Source: Desulfuromonas versatilis (GTDB taxonomy: Bacteria; Desulfobacterota; Desulfuromonadia; Desulfuromonadales; NIT-T3). From it: DNA of 64,000 nucleotides. The stretch is from contig NZ_AP024355.1 in assembly GCF_019704135.1 (NCBI RefSeq), forward strand, positions 1,054,001-1,118,000, given 5' to 3'. Position 1 is the stretch's first letter; each line of letters begins with the position of its first letter. Made by a program: the position numbers and the translations under genes. Below the pieces are notes generated by a model. It was not told where the DNA came from and searched no databases. It saw only the letters and a list, made by a program, of their open reading frames with translations. Positions 1 through 9,251 of this stretch are shown here, one piece after another.

Positions 1-3000
1 GGCGGCGCCTCCTGCGGCGGCGGGCGGCGGGTGTCGGCCAGGGCGCCGGCGATGGCCCGGCGCAGGTCCTCGCGCTTGACCGGCTTGACCATGTAGCCGG
101 TGATCCCCAGGCTGCGGGCCCGGGCGATATCCCCCGCGCGGTTATCGGAGGTGACCATCATCACCGTCATGCCGGCAAAGGCCGAGTTCTGCCGGATGCG
201 CCCCGCCACGTCGAAACCGTCCATGCCCGGCATCCGGCAATCGAGCAGCACCAGCTCGAAGGGGCGCTTCGCCTGCTTCGCCCGCTCCAGCGCCGCCAGG
301 GCCTCGGGGCCCTCCGCGGCCTCGCCCACCTCGGCCCCCCAGGCCGCCAGCAGCTCGCGCAGCACCAGGCGGTTGGTGGCGCAGTCATCCACGACCAGCG
401 TTTTCAGGCCGGCGATGGCCGGCGGCGCGGGCGGCTCGGCCGGGGCCGGCGCGAGCGGCAGGGCGAGGCTGAAGCGGAAGATGCTGCCCCGCCCCGGTTC
501 GCTGTCCACCCGGATCTCGCCGCCCATCGCCTCCACGATGCGCCGGGAGATGTTCAGCCCCAGCCCGGAGCCGCCGTAGCGGCGGGTGGTGGAGGCGTCG
601 ACCTGGGTGAAGCGCTCGAAGATCTCGCCCTGCTTCTCCGCGGGGATGCCTATGCCGGTGTCGGCCACGCAGAACTCCAGCTCCTGGCTTTGCCCGGCAC
701 CGGGCGCTGCGGCGGCCTTGACTTCCACCCGGATCTCACCCCGTTCGGTGAACTTGATGGCGTTGCCGATGAGGTTGACCAGGACCTGGCGCAGCCGCAG
801 CGGGTCGCCCAGCAGTCCCGGGGGGACCTCGGGAGCCAGGCGGCAGGTCAGCTCGAGCCCTTTGTGGTGAGCGCGCAAGGCGAGGATTTCGCAGGTTTTT
901 TCCAGGATCTCCCGCAGGCTGAAGGGGATGCTCTCCAGTTCCAGGTGGCCCGCCTCGAACTTGCTCAGGTCGAGGATGTCGTTGATCAGGCTCAGCAGGT
1001 TCTCCCCGGCGGCCTGAAAAATGCGCACGTACTCGCGCTGCTCGGGCTGCAGTGGGGTGTCGGCCAGCAGCTCGGCCATGCCGATGATGGCGTTCATCGG
1101 CGTTCGGATCTCATGGCTCATGCTGGCCAGAAACTCGCTCTTGGCGCGGTTGGCCACCTCGGCCTGCTCCTTGGCGGCCTGCAGCTCGGCCTCGGCCCGC
1201 TTGCGCTCGGTGATGTCGCGGATGATGCCGGTGAACAGCCGCTTCTCGCCCAGAAGCACCTCGCTGACCGCCAGGTCCAGGGGGAACTCGGTTCCGTCGC
1301 GGCGCAGCCCGACCACCTCGCGGCCGACGCCGATGATTTTCCTGCGGCCGGTGCGCAGGTAGTTGCGGATGTACTGGTCATGGTGACTGTGGTAGGGCTC
1401 GGGCTGCAGCAGCTTGACGTTGCGGCCGATGACCTCCTCGGCCCGGTAGGCGAAGATGCGCTCGGCCGCCGGGTTGAAGGACTGGACGATGGCCTGCTCG
1501 TCGATGGTGACGATGCCGTCCACCGCCGTTTCGACGATGGCCCGGTGGCGCGCCTCGCTTTCGGTCAGCGCCGCATGGAGTTGTCGGCGCTCCTCGATTT
1601 GCCGGGCCAGCTCGGCGTTGCTTTGCGAGAGTTCGGCGGTGCGCTCCTCGACGATGCGCTCGGTGAGGGCCGAGCGCTCGGCCATGAACAGCAAAAAGCT
1701 GCCGAGCAACGCGGAAAACAGCAGCCCGGCGATGAGAATCCGTCTGCTCTCGCGCAGCTCGAGCTCGGCCAGGTTGGCCGGGCTCGGGAGAAAGCGCAGC
1801 ACCCAGCTGCGCCCGGCGAACTCGAGGTGCGCCTCGGCGCCCAGGCGCAGCTTTCGGCCCGGCGGGCCGCCCGCCGCTTCGACCACCCGGGGATCGCTGC
1901 GGAAAAGCAGCCGCTCGCCCGGCGCCGCGCCAGCGTCGAAGAGCCCGAAGTCGATGCCCGCCAAGTCAAATGGTGCCAGGGCCGTGTGCACCATGTCGCT
2001 GATGCGGAATACTCCCAGGGCGTAGCCGGCGAGCCGGGCCCGGCGCTCCTCCAGGGTGGCGGGGGGCGGTCCCGGGGCATAGATCGGCTTAAAGACCAGC
2101 ACCCCGAACTGCCGGCCGGCGTCCTGGATCAGGCCGATGCGGGCGCTGGCCACCACCTTGGCCTGGTCGCGGGCCAGCTCCAGCGCCGCGCGGCGCACCG
2201 GGTTGGAGGCGAGGTCGAAACCGAGCACCGACTCGTTCCCCTGGCGCGGCTCGATGAAAAAGACCGGAAAATACTCCGGCCGCGCCCCGGCGGTCACCAA
2301 CTGTCCCCCGGGATCCTGCTCGGTGATGGCGAAGCGGGAAAGCCCCTCGGCCTGCGCCCGCCCTTCGAATTCGCCTCGCTGCCCGGCCGCGACCCGCGGC
2401 GCCCATTCGAGGGCCAGTATTCCGCGGCGGCGCTCCAACATCCCCCGGACGAAGGCGTTGAACTCGCCCCGCTCCACCTTGCGGCTGGCCATGAACAGTC
2501 CCTCGATGGCGTGCAACTCGTCCAGGTAGGTAAGCTGGGCTTCCCGAAGGGCCTGGGCGAGGTGTCCGGTGCGCTGCTCGAAAAGCAGCTGGGCGCGGTT
2601 CCATTCGCCGGATCTCACCTGGAAAAACAGGACCAGGGTGAAGGCCAGGGCGCCGCCGAACAGGACCAGGATCGCGAGCCGGCGGCGGGGGGGCCGGCGC
2701 AGCAGCTCCAGGCGCCAGGCGCACACCAGGGGCAGAACGATCAGCACTCCGAGCGTATCGCCCAGCCACCAGCTCCACCAGAGGTTCGCCCCTTGTCCGG
2801 GCGCCAGGGCCCCAGTCGCCCACAGCCAGGCCCAGGCGAGCGTGGCCCCGCCCAGGCAGGCCAGCGGCCCGCCGAGCAGCATCGCCTTGAATGTCTCCTG
2901 CGCCTGGGCGAAGGGCGGGGTTGGGCCGGCCCAGCGGCGCACCAGCCATACCCCCAGCAGGGCCTGGAGGGTGGCGGCGCCGGCCATTGCGGCGGTGGCC

Positions 3001-3272
3001 AGGGGCGATTTGAGCAGCGCCGCCGCACCGACGGCCTCGGCGGAGCTTCCCAGGTAGGCCAGAAACGCCCCCAGGAACACCCCCGGCCAGGTATCCCGCC
3101 CCAGCAGCAGCAACCCGGCCAGGGCCACTCCGGCGGCCGGCCAGAAGCAGCTCTGGAAGCCGGGAGGGGCGGCCAGCAGCAGCGCCAGTTTGCCGGCCAG
3201 AAAGCAGGCGGCTGCCAGCCCGGCGATGCGGACCGGCCGGGAAGGCGAGAGGCTGCCGGATCGGTTGGACAT
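1..3272 (-). CDS. Hybrid sensor histidine kinase/response regulator (MASE1-CHASE-PAS-HisKA-HATPase-REC), C-terminus cut by window edge
   Basis: Membrane-bound hybrid two-component sensor. The reading frame stays open for about 1,090 codons and leaves the window at base 1, so the C-terminus (possibly an Hpt or second receiver) is not seen. The N-terminus is a multi-helix membrane segment of MASE1 type (about residues 1-190), followed by an extracytoplasmic CHASE-like region, a further helix near 500 and a PAS domain (about 560-680). The H-box [11 protein letters not shown] has its phospho-accepting His at residue 720. An HATPase domain follows with DTGIGIP and GGSGLGL motifs, then a receiver domain whose phospho-acceptor Asp lies in [11 protein letters not shown] at residue 1011. 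The start ATG at 3272 gives MSNRSGSL. Its signal is unknown. The output may be passed on through an Hpt protein or through residues outside the window. Confidence 0.9.
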   Translation of the reverse strand, partial: MSNRSGSLSPSRPVRIAGLAAACFLAGKLALLLAAPPGFQSCFWPAAGVALAGLLLLGRDTWPGVFLGAFLAYLGSSAEAVGAAALLKSPLATAAMAGAATLQALLGVWLVRRWAGPTPPFAQAQETFKAMLLGGPLACLGGATLAWAWLWATGALAPGQGANLWWSWWLGDTLGVLIVLPLVCAWRLELLRRPPRRRLAILVLFGGALAFTLVLFFQVRSGEWNRAQLLFEQRTGHLAQALREAQLTYLDELHAIEGLFMASRKVERGEFNAFVRGMLERRRGILALEWAPRVAAGQRGEFEGRAQAEGLSRFAITEQDPGGQLVTAGARPEYFPVFFIEPRQGNESVLGFDLASNPVRRAALELARDQAKVVASARIGLIQDAGRQFGVLVFKPIYAPGPPPATLEERRARLAGYALGVFRISDMVHTALAPFDLAGIDFGLFDAGAAPGERLLFRSDPRVVEAAGGPPGRKLRLGAEAHLEFAGRSWVLRFLPSPANLAELELRESRRILIAGLLFSALLGSFLLFMAERSALTERIVEERTAELSQSNAELARQIEERRQLHAALTESEARHRAIVETAVDGIVTIDEQAIVQSFNPAAERIFAYRAEEVIGRNVKLLQPEPYHSHHDQYIRNYLRTGRRKIIGVGREVVGLRRDGTEFPLDLAVSEVLLGEKRLFTGIIRDITERKRAEAELQAAKEQAEVANRAKSEFLASMSHEIRTPMNAIIGMAELLADTPLQPEQREYVRIFQAAGENLLSLINDILDLSKFEAGHLELESIPFSLREILEKTCEILALRAHHKGLELTCRLAPEVPPGLLGDPLRLRQVLVNLIGNAIKFTERGEIRVEVKAAAAPGAGQSQELEFCVADTGIGIPAEKQGEIFERFTQVDASTTRRYGGSGLGLNISRRIVEAMGGEIRVDSEPGRGSIFRFSLALPLAPAPAEPPAPPAIAGLKTLVVDDCATNRLVLRELLAAWGAEVGEAAEGPEALAALERAKQAKRPFELVLLDCRMPGMDGFDVAGRIRQNSAFAGMTVMMVTSDNRAGDIARARSLGITGYMVKPVKREDLRRAIAGALADTRRPPPQEAP

Positions 3273-3461
3273 GAGAATCCCCTGGCCGCGACGGCCTTCT
3301 GGAGGGTTTCGGGATGATTAGAATAACTATAGAAAAGCGCTGGGGATATGCAAGCGGGTCCGCTGAGGCGTCGTGAGGGTGGAATGTTGACGACGAATGG
3401 CGCAGGGGTCTGCTAGACTGGTGGCGAGCCGCCGACACCCTTCCAGCCGATGAGGATCGCC

Positions 3462-4061
3462 ATGACCGATCTCTGCCGATGTCCCTGGGTCGACCCGAGC
3501 AAGCCCGATTACCTCGCCTACCACGACCAGGAGTGGGGCGTTCCGGTCCACGACGACCGCCTGCAGTTCGAGTTTTTGCTCCTCGAGGGCGCCCAGGCGG
3601 GGTTGAGCTGGTACACGGTGCTGCGCAAGCGCCAGAACTACCGCGAAGCCTTCGACGGCTTCGATGCGGAAAAGATCGCCCGCTACGACCAGGCGAAGAT
3701 CGAGGCGCTGCTGCAGAACCCGGGGATCATCCGCAACCGCGCCAAGATCCAGGCGGCGGTCCTCAACGCCCGGGGCTATCTCGCCATCCGCGAGCAGTTC
3801 GGCAGCTTCGACGCCTATCTCTGGGGGTTTGTCGACGGCCGGCCGATCGTCAACGAACTGCGCACCCTGGCCGACTATGCCGCCACATCGAGGCAGTCCG
3901 ACCTGATGAGCCGCGACCTCAAGCAGCGCGGCTTCAAATTCGTCGGCTCGACCATCGTCTATGCCCACATGCAGGCCGTCGGCATGGTCAACGACCACAC
4001 CCTGGGCTGCTTCCGGCGCCGAGAAATCATTGATGGGTACGGTGAGGCGGCTGGAGGGTGA
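3462..4061 (+). CDS. tag: DNA-3-methyladenine glycosylase I
   Basis: Base-excision repair enzyme that removes 3-methyladenine from alkylated DNA (199 aa; the E. coli enzyme is 187). The HhH-type zinc-snap ligands are all visible: Cys7 in the RCPW motif, His21 in AYHDQEWG, and His179 and Cys183 in NDHTLGC. The family's conserved glutamate is in LLLEGAQAGLSW. An in-frame ATG lies 12 bases upstream (3450), but 3462 is preferred because GAGG sits about 7 bases before it. The gene is monocistronic, divergent from the hybrid kinase, and convergent with the GTPase gene across a 9-bp tandem repeat hairpin. Identification is firm; only the start is open. Confidence 0.95.
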   Translation: MTDLCRCPWVDPSKPDYLAYHDQEWGVPVHDDRLQFEFLLLEGAQAGLSWYTVLRKRQNYREAFDGFDAEKIARYDQAKIEALLQNPGIIRNRAKIQAAVLNARGYLAIREQFGSFDAYLWGFVDGRPIVNELRTLADYAATSRQSDLMSRDLKQRGFKFVGSTIVYAHMQAVGMVNDHTLGCFRRREIIDGYGEAAGG

Positions 4062-4131
4062 AGCCGGAATCAGGAGGGCAGCTATGGCTGTGGCCTCTGA
4101 TCAGCCTATGCCAGACTGCAGGAGAGAAGTT

Positions 4132-4246
4132 ACCACGAAGGACACGAAGGACACGAAGGACACGAAGGACACGAAGGACACGAAGGACACGAAGTTAAGA
4201 CCCATTTCTTTTGGTTCTTCTTCGTGATCTTCGTGTCCTTCGTGGT
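4132..4246. repeat. 9-bp tandem repeat (gacacgaag, 6 perfect copies) forming one arm of a long inverted repeat
   Basis: Six perfect copies of gacacgaag run from 4141 to 4194, preceded by a partial copy (accacgaag, 4132-4140). A complementary block (ttcgtg..cttcgtgtcc..ttcgtggt) at 4221-4246 pairs with the first units to make a long hairpin. It lies between the convergent ends of tag and the GTPase gene, so it may act as a bidirectional terminator. Similar intergenic repeats are common in this lineage (general knowledge, not checked). Confidence 0.85.
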
Positions 4247-4268
4247 GAAAAGTTTCCCCAAAAGAAAC

Positions 4269-5666
4269 CTACTCCTCAACCAGATCGTCTTCGGCGAAGA
4301 TATCGGCCACCACCTCGAAGAGTCGCTCCCGGGCCTCGCCGTTGTCCTGGGCGGAGCGCAACTGGGCGAAGATCTTCTCCAGGCGGCGGCGCTCCTCCTC
4401 GCGCAGAGGGCGCACCCGGTTCGCCAGGTGTTCGTCGATGGTCAGGGTGCCGCGCTCGGCGTGGGTGCGGCGCGAAACCAGGCTGTGGTGGAGCCGGGCG
4501 CGGCCGAAGACGATGTGCGGGACGTTGATGCTGCGGGTCGGCCCGGCCACCAGCAGCTTGTGCCCCAGGGGCATGTTGAGGATGCGCACGTCGATGAGCT
4601 GGTCGGCGGCCAGCAGGGTCGAGGCGGCACCCACCCCGCCGCCGATCAGGGTGCCCAGCAACAGCGAGGCGCCGCCCACCGCCGCGTCGAGCAGTCCGCC
4701 GACCGCAGCGCCGCTGAGCGTACCGAGCCCCAGCAGCTGCAGCCGCGAGAGGCCGAACAGGCGCAGGGACTCGGCGGAGAACAGGCCGTGCTCCTCGAGC
4801 AGTTCCAGGCCTGCTTCGATCCGCTCCAGGCGCCGGTGGTCGTAGATTTCCTCCACGGCTTTGCGGCAGCGCCGCTCCATCTCCTGCAGGCGTTTGCGCC
4901 AGGCGGCTTCCAGGGGGGGCTTCTCGGTTTCGGTGGGGGCGTTGGGCGCGAGCTTTTTCTCGATCTTCAGGGTCAGCATGCCGGAGAGGGTGTCGGCGAC
5001 CAGGCGGGCGGCGTGCAGCCTGCGCTGGATGCGGTCCTGCTCGAGGCTTTCCACCGCTCTTTGCAGCGGAGCGCGCCAGGCCCCCTGCAGCTGGCCGAAG
5101 GCGCGCAGCAGCTCGGTGCGTTTGTGGAAATCGGCCTTGAGCGCGTTGAACACCCGGACCACGCTGAAATACTGGCCCAGCGCCGCCTGCCAGGCGTCGA
5201 TATGATCGGCGGGGCCGATGGGGTTGATCAGGGCCATACGCGGCTGGCCGGTCCAGCGCAGGATCTCCATCTCCGCCTCGTACTCGGGGCCGTAGGGGAG
5301 CGAGCCGTCCACCACGTAGAGGATGCCGGCGCCTTCCATCACCGGGGTGAGCAGTTCGCACTCATCGAAAAAATGTTCGCCGTCGCGGTGGGCGGCGAGA
5401 AACGCCTGAACCACCGCGGGGTGCTTGTCGGCGGTGGTTTCGTGCTGCTTCATCCAGGCGAGCGCCGCCCGAGCGCGCTGGAAACCGGGGGTGTCCACCA
5501 GGGTGTAGAGGACCTCGCCGTCGACTTTCATGGGGTAGGTCCGGCAGCGGGTGGTGGTCCCCGGAATGCGGCCGATGGCCACCGAATCGTCGTGGGCCAG
5601 GGTGGAAACGATGCTCGATTTGCCCTTGTTGGGGTGGCCGACCACCGCGAATTTCGGCTCGGACAT
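4269..5666 (-). CDS. GTPase with C-terminal DUF3482 domain
   Basis: P-loop GTPase of 465 aa. The N-terminal G domain (about 1-190) shows the G1 loop GHPNKGKSS, a switch-I-like GTTTRC and the G3 motif DTPG. The usual NKxD G4 motif is not obvious; the corresponding strand reads ALINPIG. The C-terminal DUF3482 part contains charged helices followed by a glycine/alanine-rich hydrophobic stretch (about 325-370) resembling a membrane hairpin. The ATG overlaps the stop of the upstream DUF2868 gene by one base (TAATG), implying translational coupling. DUF3482 GTPases are known to occur beside DUF2868 membrane proteins in proteobacteria. The cellular role is not established. Confidence 0.85.
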   Translation of the reverse strand: MSEPKFAVVGHPNKGKSSIVSTLAHDDSVAIGRIPGTTTRCRTYPMKVDGEVLYTLVDTPGFQRARAALAWMKQHETTADKHPAVVQAFLAAHRDGEHFFDECELLTPVMEGAGILYVVDGSLPYGPEYEAEMEILRWTGQPRMALINPIGPADHIDAWQAALGQYFSVVRVFNALKADFHKRTELLRAFGQLQGAWRAPLQRAVESLEQDRIQRRLHAARLVADTLSGMLTLKIEKKLAPNAPTETEKPPLEAAWRKRLQEMERRCRKAVEEIYDHRRLERIEAGLELLEEHGLFSAESLRLFGLSRLQLLGLGTLSGAAVGGLLDAAVGGASLLLGTLIGGGVGAASTLLAADQLIDVRILNMPLGHKLLVAGPTRSINVPHIVFGRARLHHSLVSRRTHAERGTLTIDEHLANRVRPLREEERRRLEKIFAQLRSAQDNGEARERLFEVVADIFAEDDLVEE

Positions 5667-7192
5667 TATCCGCCTCCTGCCCCGCGCACCGGGGTGACGG
5701 AGGTGCGCGGATCACCCAGGCGGGCGATCACCGTAGCCCAGACCTCGGCCATTTCGGACTCGCAGGGGCGCATCTGCGTGACGCTGCCCATCCCCAGGGG
5801 GACGACCCCCACGGCCAGCTCCCTGCCGAGCGTGCGGCGCAGCTCCGCTAAAAAGTCCTTGAAATCCGCCATGGGCGGTTCCCACCCCTTGACCAGGATC
5901 AGCACGGGGTTCGCCTGGCCTGCGGCCAGCGACTCCAGCACCCCCCGGTCGTGGTCCAGGGACTGGGCGCCGCCGGCTTCCTGCAGTGTATCCAGGGTGC
6001 CGTCCATGCGCTGCGCCAGCCAGCCGGCCAGGGCCTCCCGGTGCAGACCGGTGCCGGCCCAGTCGATGACCGCGAAGGTTTTTCCCCGCAGGTCGCCGAG
6101 CAGGCGGCTGTGCAGTACGCCCGAGGGGACGGTCGCCGGCCCCGGTTCGGGTTCGCTGGCCTGGGTCTCGACCAGCTGGCTGTTGAGGCGGTCAAGGGCC
6201 GCCTGCACCCCGGGCAGGTGCAGGGCGGCATGCCGCAGGGCCGCAGCAAGCCGGGCCTGGGCGAGCAGCAGCAGCGCCAGGCGCGGCAGCAGCCCGTAAA
6301 TCAGCAGGCAGAAAATCAGAAACGGCCACCAGCCCCCGAGCCGGGCCGGGTCTGCCGCCGCGGCGCCGGGCAGGGTGCCAGGCTGCAGGCGGAAAAACCG
6401 GGTCGCCTCGATCAGTTCCGGCGAGGGACGCCCCTGGGGCGCCAGGTGCGCCCAGGGCCAGGCGAGCAGGTCGGTGAGGCGCTGCAGGTCGTGCGCCTCG
6501 GCCTGCAGGGTGGTGCTCCAGCCGAAGGCCAGGTCGGTGAACACCACCAGGTAGAGGCAGCCGGCCAGGGCGCCCAGGTTGAAGGCCAGGCCGAAGGCCT
6601 GCCCCGAGCGCAGGAAAATCCATTTCTGCACGCGGCCGAACAGGCTCTGGTGGGCGGTGCTGCGCCCGATCAGCGCGGCGGCGGCCTCCCGGTAGCGGGA
6701 GGGGAGATAGCGGGCAATGAGACGTTGCAGACGCCCGGGGCTGAGGCGGGGGAGGGCTTCCTGCAGCGCAGCGAGGCCGGGGACCAGCCCCTGGAGTTTT
6801 TCCGGCAGCACGCTCAGGGCGAGCAGCGCCAGCAGCAGGGCCTGGGCGCCGACGAACACGGCCAGCACGTGAATGATGTTGACCGGTCGGGTGCCGTCGT
6901 AATGGAAAACCGCGGCCGCGCTCAGCCAGCCGAGGACCAGGCCGGCGAGGACCAGCAGGGTGGTGCCGATCCCCAGGGCCGCCGAGGCGCTGCGCCCGGG
7001 AGAGGTTTCCCCGGGGGCGCGTAGCTTATCCAGCCAGTCGCCGAGCTGGGCGAGAGGTTTCGCCCGCAGCGGGCCCTGGCCGCGGCCGATCCGACGGTCG
7101 CGGCGGCGCAGTTCGCCCTCGCTCAGCGTTTCGTCCTGCTGCAGTCGATCGTTGAGGTCGGCCAGCAGGGTCAGGGTCGCGGTCGATTTCAT
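5666..7192 (-). CDS. DUF2868 membrane protein
   Basis: A 508-aa integral membrane protein of the DUF2868 family. The N-terminal part carries basic residues, then hydrophobic helices at about 85-110, 120-145, 205-230 and 300-325. The C-terminal third is soluble and contains a Rossmann-like stretch with AVIDWAGTGL and PVLILVKGWEPP. The ATG at 7192 is chosen because the longer open frame upstream runs antisense through the DUF815 gene and through a palindrome. The gene is first of a two-gene operon with the DUF3482 GTPase (one-base overlap) and divergent from the DUF815 ATPase. A membrane-remodelling or stress role has to be inferred from the GTPase partner; function unknown. Confidence 0.8.
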   Translation of the reverse strand: MKSTATLTLLADLNDRLQQDETLSEGELRRRDRRIGRGQGPLRAKPLAQLGDWLDKLRAPGETSPGRSASAALGIGTTLLVLAGLVLGWLSAAAVFHYDGTRPVNIIHVLAVFVGAQALLLALLALSVLPEKLQGLVPGLAALQEALPRLSPGRLQRLIARYLPSRYREAAAALIGRSTAHQSLFGRVQKWIFLRSGQAFGLAFNLGALAGCLYLVVFTDLAFGWSTTLQAEAHDLQRLTDLLAWPWAHLAPQGRPSPELIEATRFFRLQPGTLPGAAAADPARLGGWWPFLIFCLLIYGLLPRLALLLLAQARLAAALRHAALHLPGVQAALDRLNSQLVETQASEPEPGPATVPSGVLHSRLLGDLRGKTFAVIDWAGTGLHREALAGWLAQRMDGTLDTLQEAGGAQSLDHDRGVLESLAAGQANPVLILVKGWEPPMADFKDFLAELRRTLGRELAVGVVPLGMGSVTQMRPCESEMAEVWATVIARLGDPRTSVTPVRGAGGG

Positions 7193-7230
7193 AGGTCCAG
7201 AGCTTGGGGGGGGCGCAGTGTTTCCTGGTA

Positions 7231-7303
7231 TATACGACAGCCCCTGGAGGCTGTCAAATCCTAACTGGTTTTGGATTTGACAGGAGCCGCCGTCTGTCGT
7301 ATA
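7231..7303. repeat. 73-bp interrupted palindrome between divergent DUF2868 and DUF815 genes
   Basis: tatacgacag (7231-7240) pairs with ctgtcgtata (7294-7303), and ctgtcaaatcc (7251-7261) pairs with ggatttgacag (7273-7283), all symmetric about 7267. The middle section pairs poorly. It sits in the shared promoter region of two divergent transcription units, so it may be an operator, or a cruciform or transposable-type repeat. Confidence 0.8.
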
Positions 7304-7372
7304 CAGAACGGCCGGTATTAAACCTTCTATGCCCTTGTCCCATAACCAGAATCGACAGCGAAAGAGAATTCC

Positions 7373-8266
7373 ATGATGAACCTGAAACCCGAAGTCGTGG
7401 CCCGGCTCGAGCGCGTGCTCAGCTCCGTCGAAATGCTGCTGCCCAAGGCGGTAAAGCCGGTCGACTGGGCCAGCTGCCACGCCGCCAACTGGCGCCGCCA
7501 CTCCTTTTCCGGCTATCTCGAGCCGGTCAAGGTGACCGACACCACCTCCCTCGAAGAGCTGCTCGGGGTCGAGGAACAGAAAGCCATCATGACCAGCAAC
7601 ACCCGTCAGTTCCTGGCCGGCCTGCCGGCCAACAACGCCCTGCTCTGGGGCTCGCGCGGCACCGGCAAGTCGTCGCTGGTCAAGGCCCTGCTCAACAAGT
7701 ACGCCGACAAGGGGTTGCGGGTGATCCAGGTGGAGAAGGAGGACCTGATCTACCTCTCGGAGATTTTCTCCGCGGTGGAGAACGAGCCGTACCGGTTCAT
7801 CCTGCTGTGCGACGATCTGACCTTCGAAGTCGGCGAGCTGAGCTACAAGATGCTCAAGAGCGCCCTGGACGGCTCGGTCTACTCGGCGCCGGAGAACGTG
7901 CTCATCTACGTCACCTCCAACCGCCGCCACCTGCTTCCCGAATACGAGTCGGACCACCTGGGCGGCAAGTTCGTCAAGGGCGAGCTGCAGCAGAGCGAGG
8001 CGATGGAGGAGAAGGTCTCCCTCTCCGACCGCTTCGGGCTCTGGGTACCTTTCCACGTCTTCACCCAGGACCGGTACGTCGACGCGGTGCGCCTGTGCAT
8101 CGAGCGCGAATCGCGCCAGCGCAAGGTGGAGATCCCCTGGAGCCGGGAGCTGGAGCAGGAGGCGATCAAATGGTCCCACGACAAGAGCAAGCGCTGCGGC
8201 CGCACCGCCTTCCAGTTCTCGAAAAATTATGTCGGGCGCTACCTGCTGGGCAAGCAGGTCGCCTGA
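7373..8266 (+). CDS. DUF815 family ATP-binding protein (AAA-type)
   Basis: A 297-aa P-loop ATPase of the DUF815 family. Walker A is GSRGTGKSS near residue 100, and the Walker-B-like strand is FILLCDDLTFE with two acidic residues. It continues with a sensor-1-like VLIYVTSNRRHLLPE and an arginine-rich C-terminal lid. An alternative ATG lies one codon downstream (7376). A weak purine-rich stretch (AAAGAGAA) precedes the start. It is divergently transcribed from the DUF2868/GTPase pair across a palindrome and is followed by a strong hairpin terminator. The biological function of DUF815 proteins is not established. The combination of three NTPase or membrane genes here may be functional or merely local. 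Confidence 0.85.
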   Translation: MMNLKPEVVARLERVLSSVEMLLPKAVKPVDWASCHAANWRRHSFSGYLEPVKVTDTTSLEELLGVEEQKAIMTSNTRQFLAGLPANNALLWGSRGTGKSSLVKALLNKYADKGLRVIQVEKEDLIYLSEIFSAVENEPYRFILLCDDLTFEVGELSYKMLKSALDGSVYSAPENVLIYVTSNRRHLLPEYESDHLGGKFVKGELQQSEAMEEKVSLSDRFGLWVPFHVFTQDRYVDAVRLCIERESRQRKVEIPWSRELEQEAIKWSHDKSKRCGRTAFQFSKNYVGRYLLGKQVA

Positions 8267-8305
8267 GCGGGGGCTGCTCGGCTCCTTCTGCAATGACCCA
8301 GCAGG

Positions 8306-8338
8306 AAAAAAGCCCCGCGGATGGCCGCGGGGCTTTTT
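8306..8338 (+). terminator. Rho-independent terminator, bidirectional
   Basis: The stem agccccgcgg/ccgcggggct is flanked by an A-tract (8306-8311) and a T-tract (8334-8338). It lies between the convergent DUF815 gene and the PhnD-type gene and can serve both. Confidence 0.9.
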
Positions 8339-8357
8339 CTGTCTGAACCGGACCGGT

Positions 8358-9251
8358 TTATTCGTTGTAGTACTGGTAGTTCTGCAGATCGATCCCGGCC
8401 TCTCCGGAGAGGTCGATGACCGGTTGGTAATCCGCGGCGGTGGTTTCGATGAACTTGAGTGCCTTGAACTTTTCCAGAACGGCCTGCCCCTGCGATGTTT
8501 GGTCCAGGGTCAGCAACGCCGCTTTCAGCCGGGATTTCAGGGATGGGTCCAGATCAGGCCTGACACAGAGGCCGTTGGAGGGGACATCGGTGGATTCGGC
8601 GAGGATGAGGATTTCGCTGTCGACCCGCGGGTCCGTTTTGCGCACCCAGTCGAAGACGGTGTTCTTGGAGGCGCCGATATCCGCGCTGCCGCTCAGCACC
8701 GCATACAGTGAGGCATCGTGGCTGCCGGCGAAAAAACTCTCGCCGAAGAAGGTTTCGATGTCGCCCGCCCCATGCTTCTTCAGGTAGGCCAGGGGGAAGA
8801 CATACCCTGCCGTGGTGGCCTTTTCCACGAAGGCGAACTTTTTCCCCCGCATGTCCGCAACGCTGCGGATGCCGCTGTCCTTTCTCACGTAGATGTACCC
8901 GCGGTAGGTCGATTCGCCGTTGAGGTTCACCGGCCTGGCCAGGGGGGTCACTCCCAGTTTGCGGATCGCCATGGCGCCGGTGAAGGAGCCGAAGAAGGCG
9001 CCATCCAGGTTCTCCTCGGAAAACCGGGTGATGATGTTGCCATAGCGGCTGAGGATGGAGAACTCCACCTTGACTCCAGTCTTTTCGCCCAGGTAGTCGG
9101 CCAGGGGCTTGAAGCGCTCCATCTGCTTGAAAACATTCATCTCCGGGATGAGTCCAATGACGATAGACTTCGTCGGGGACTGCGCCGCCGCGTCCAGCGG
9201 AAGCAGCAGGCACGCTAAAATCAGGAGGATCGGCGTGGAAATACGTCTCAT
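8358..9251 (-). CDS. PhnD-type phosphate/phosphonate-like periplasmic binding protein
   Basis: A 297-aa secreted solute-binding protein of the PhnD/SsuA/transferrin superfamily. A signal peptide (MRRIST, a hydrophobic core and cleavage after AAA near residue 23) precedes typical family segments: the IGLIPE strand, FKPLADYLGEKTG, GAFFGSFTGA and the hinge-adjacent SHDASLYAVLSGSADIGA. No transporter permease or ATPase lies beside it. Instead its start overlaps the end of the upstream GGDEF-EAL sensor gene by 4 bases. Stand-alone PhnD-like proteins next to sensors often present ligands to the sensor (family knowledge), so a role as the ligand-binding partner of that c-di-GMP protein is a reasonable inference. 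The ligand is unknown. Confidence 0.85.
   Translation of the reverse strand: MRRISTPILLILACLLLPLDAAAQSPTKSIVIGLIPEMNVFKQMERFKPLADYLGEKTGVKVEFSILSRYGNIITRFSEENLDGAFFGSFTGAMAIRKLGVTPLARPVNLNGESTYRGYIYVRKDSGIRSVADMRGKKFAFVEKATTAGYVFPLAYLKKHGAGDIETFFGESFFAGSHDASLYAVLSGSADIGASKNTVFDWVRKTDPRVDSEILILAESTDVPSNGLCVRPDLDPSLKSRLKAALLTLDQTSQGQAVLEKFKALKFIETTAADYQPVIDLSGEAGIDLQNYQYYNE

Noticed and set aside
690-3317. 875-codon plus-strand open frame
   Set aside because: It is antisense to the hybrid histidine kinase, whose minus frame shows H-box, HATPase and receiver motifs. The plus frame has no recognisable domain and reflects high GC content.
4132-4246. CRISPR or phage attachment site
   Set aside because: Nine-base contiguous units without spacers, no integrase, no tRNA.
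4224-6299. 691-codon plus-strand open frame over the GTPase gene
   Set aside because: It lacks domains and runs opposite to the GTPase/DUF2868 pair, which have clear motifs and TAATG coupling.
7193-8293. N-terminal extension of the DUF2868 frame across the DUF815 gene
   Set aside because: The upstream part is antisense to a well-supported ATPase gene and crosses a palindrome. The ATG at 7192 gives a normal family length.
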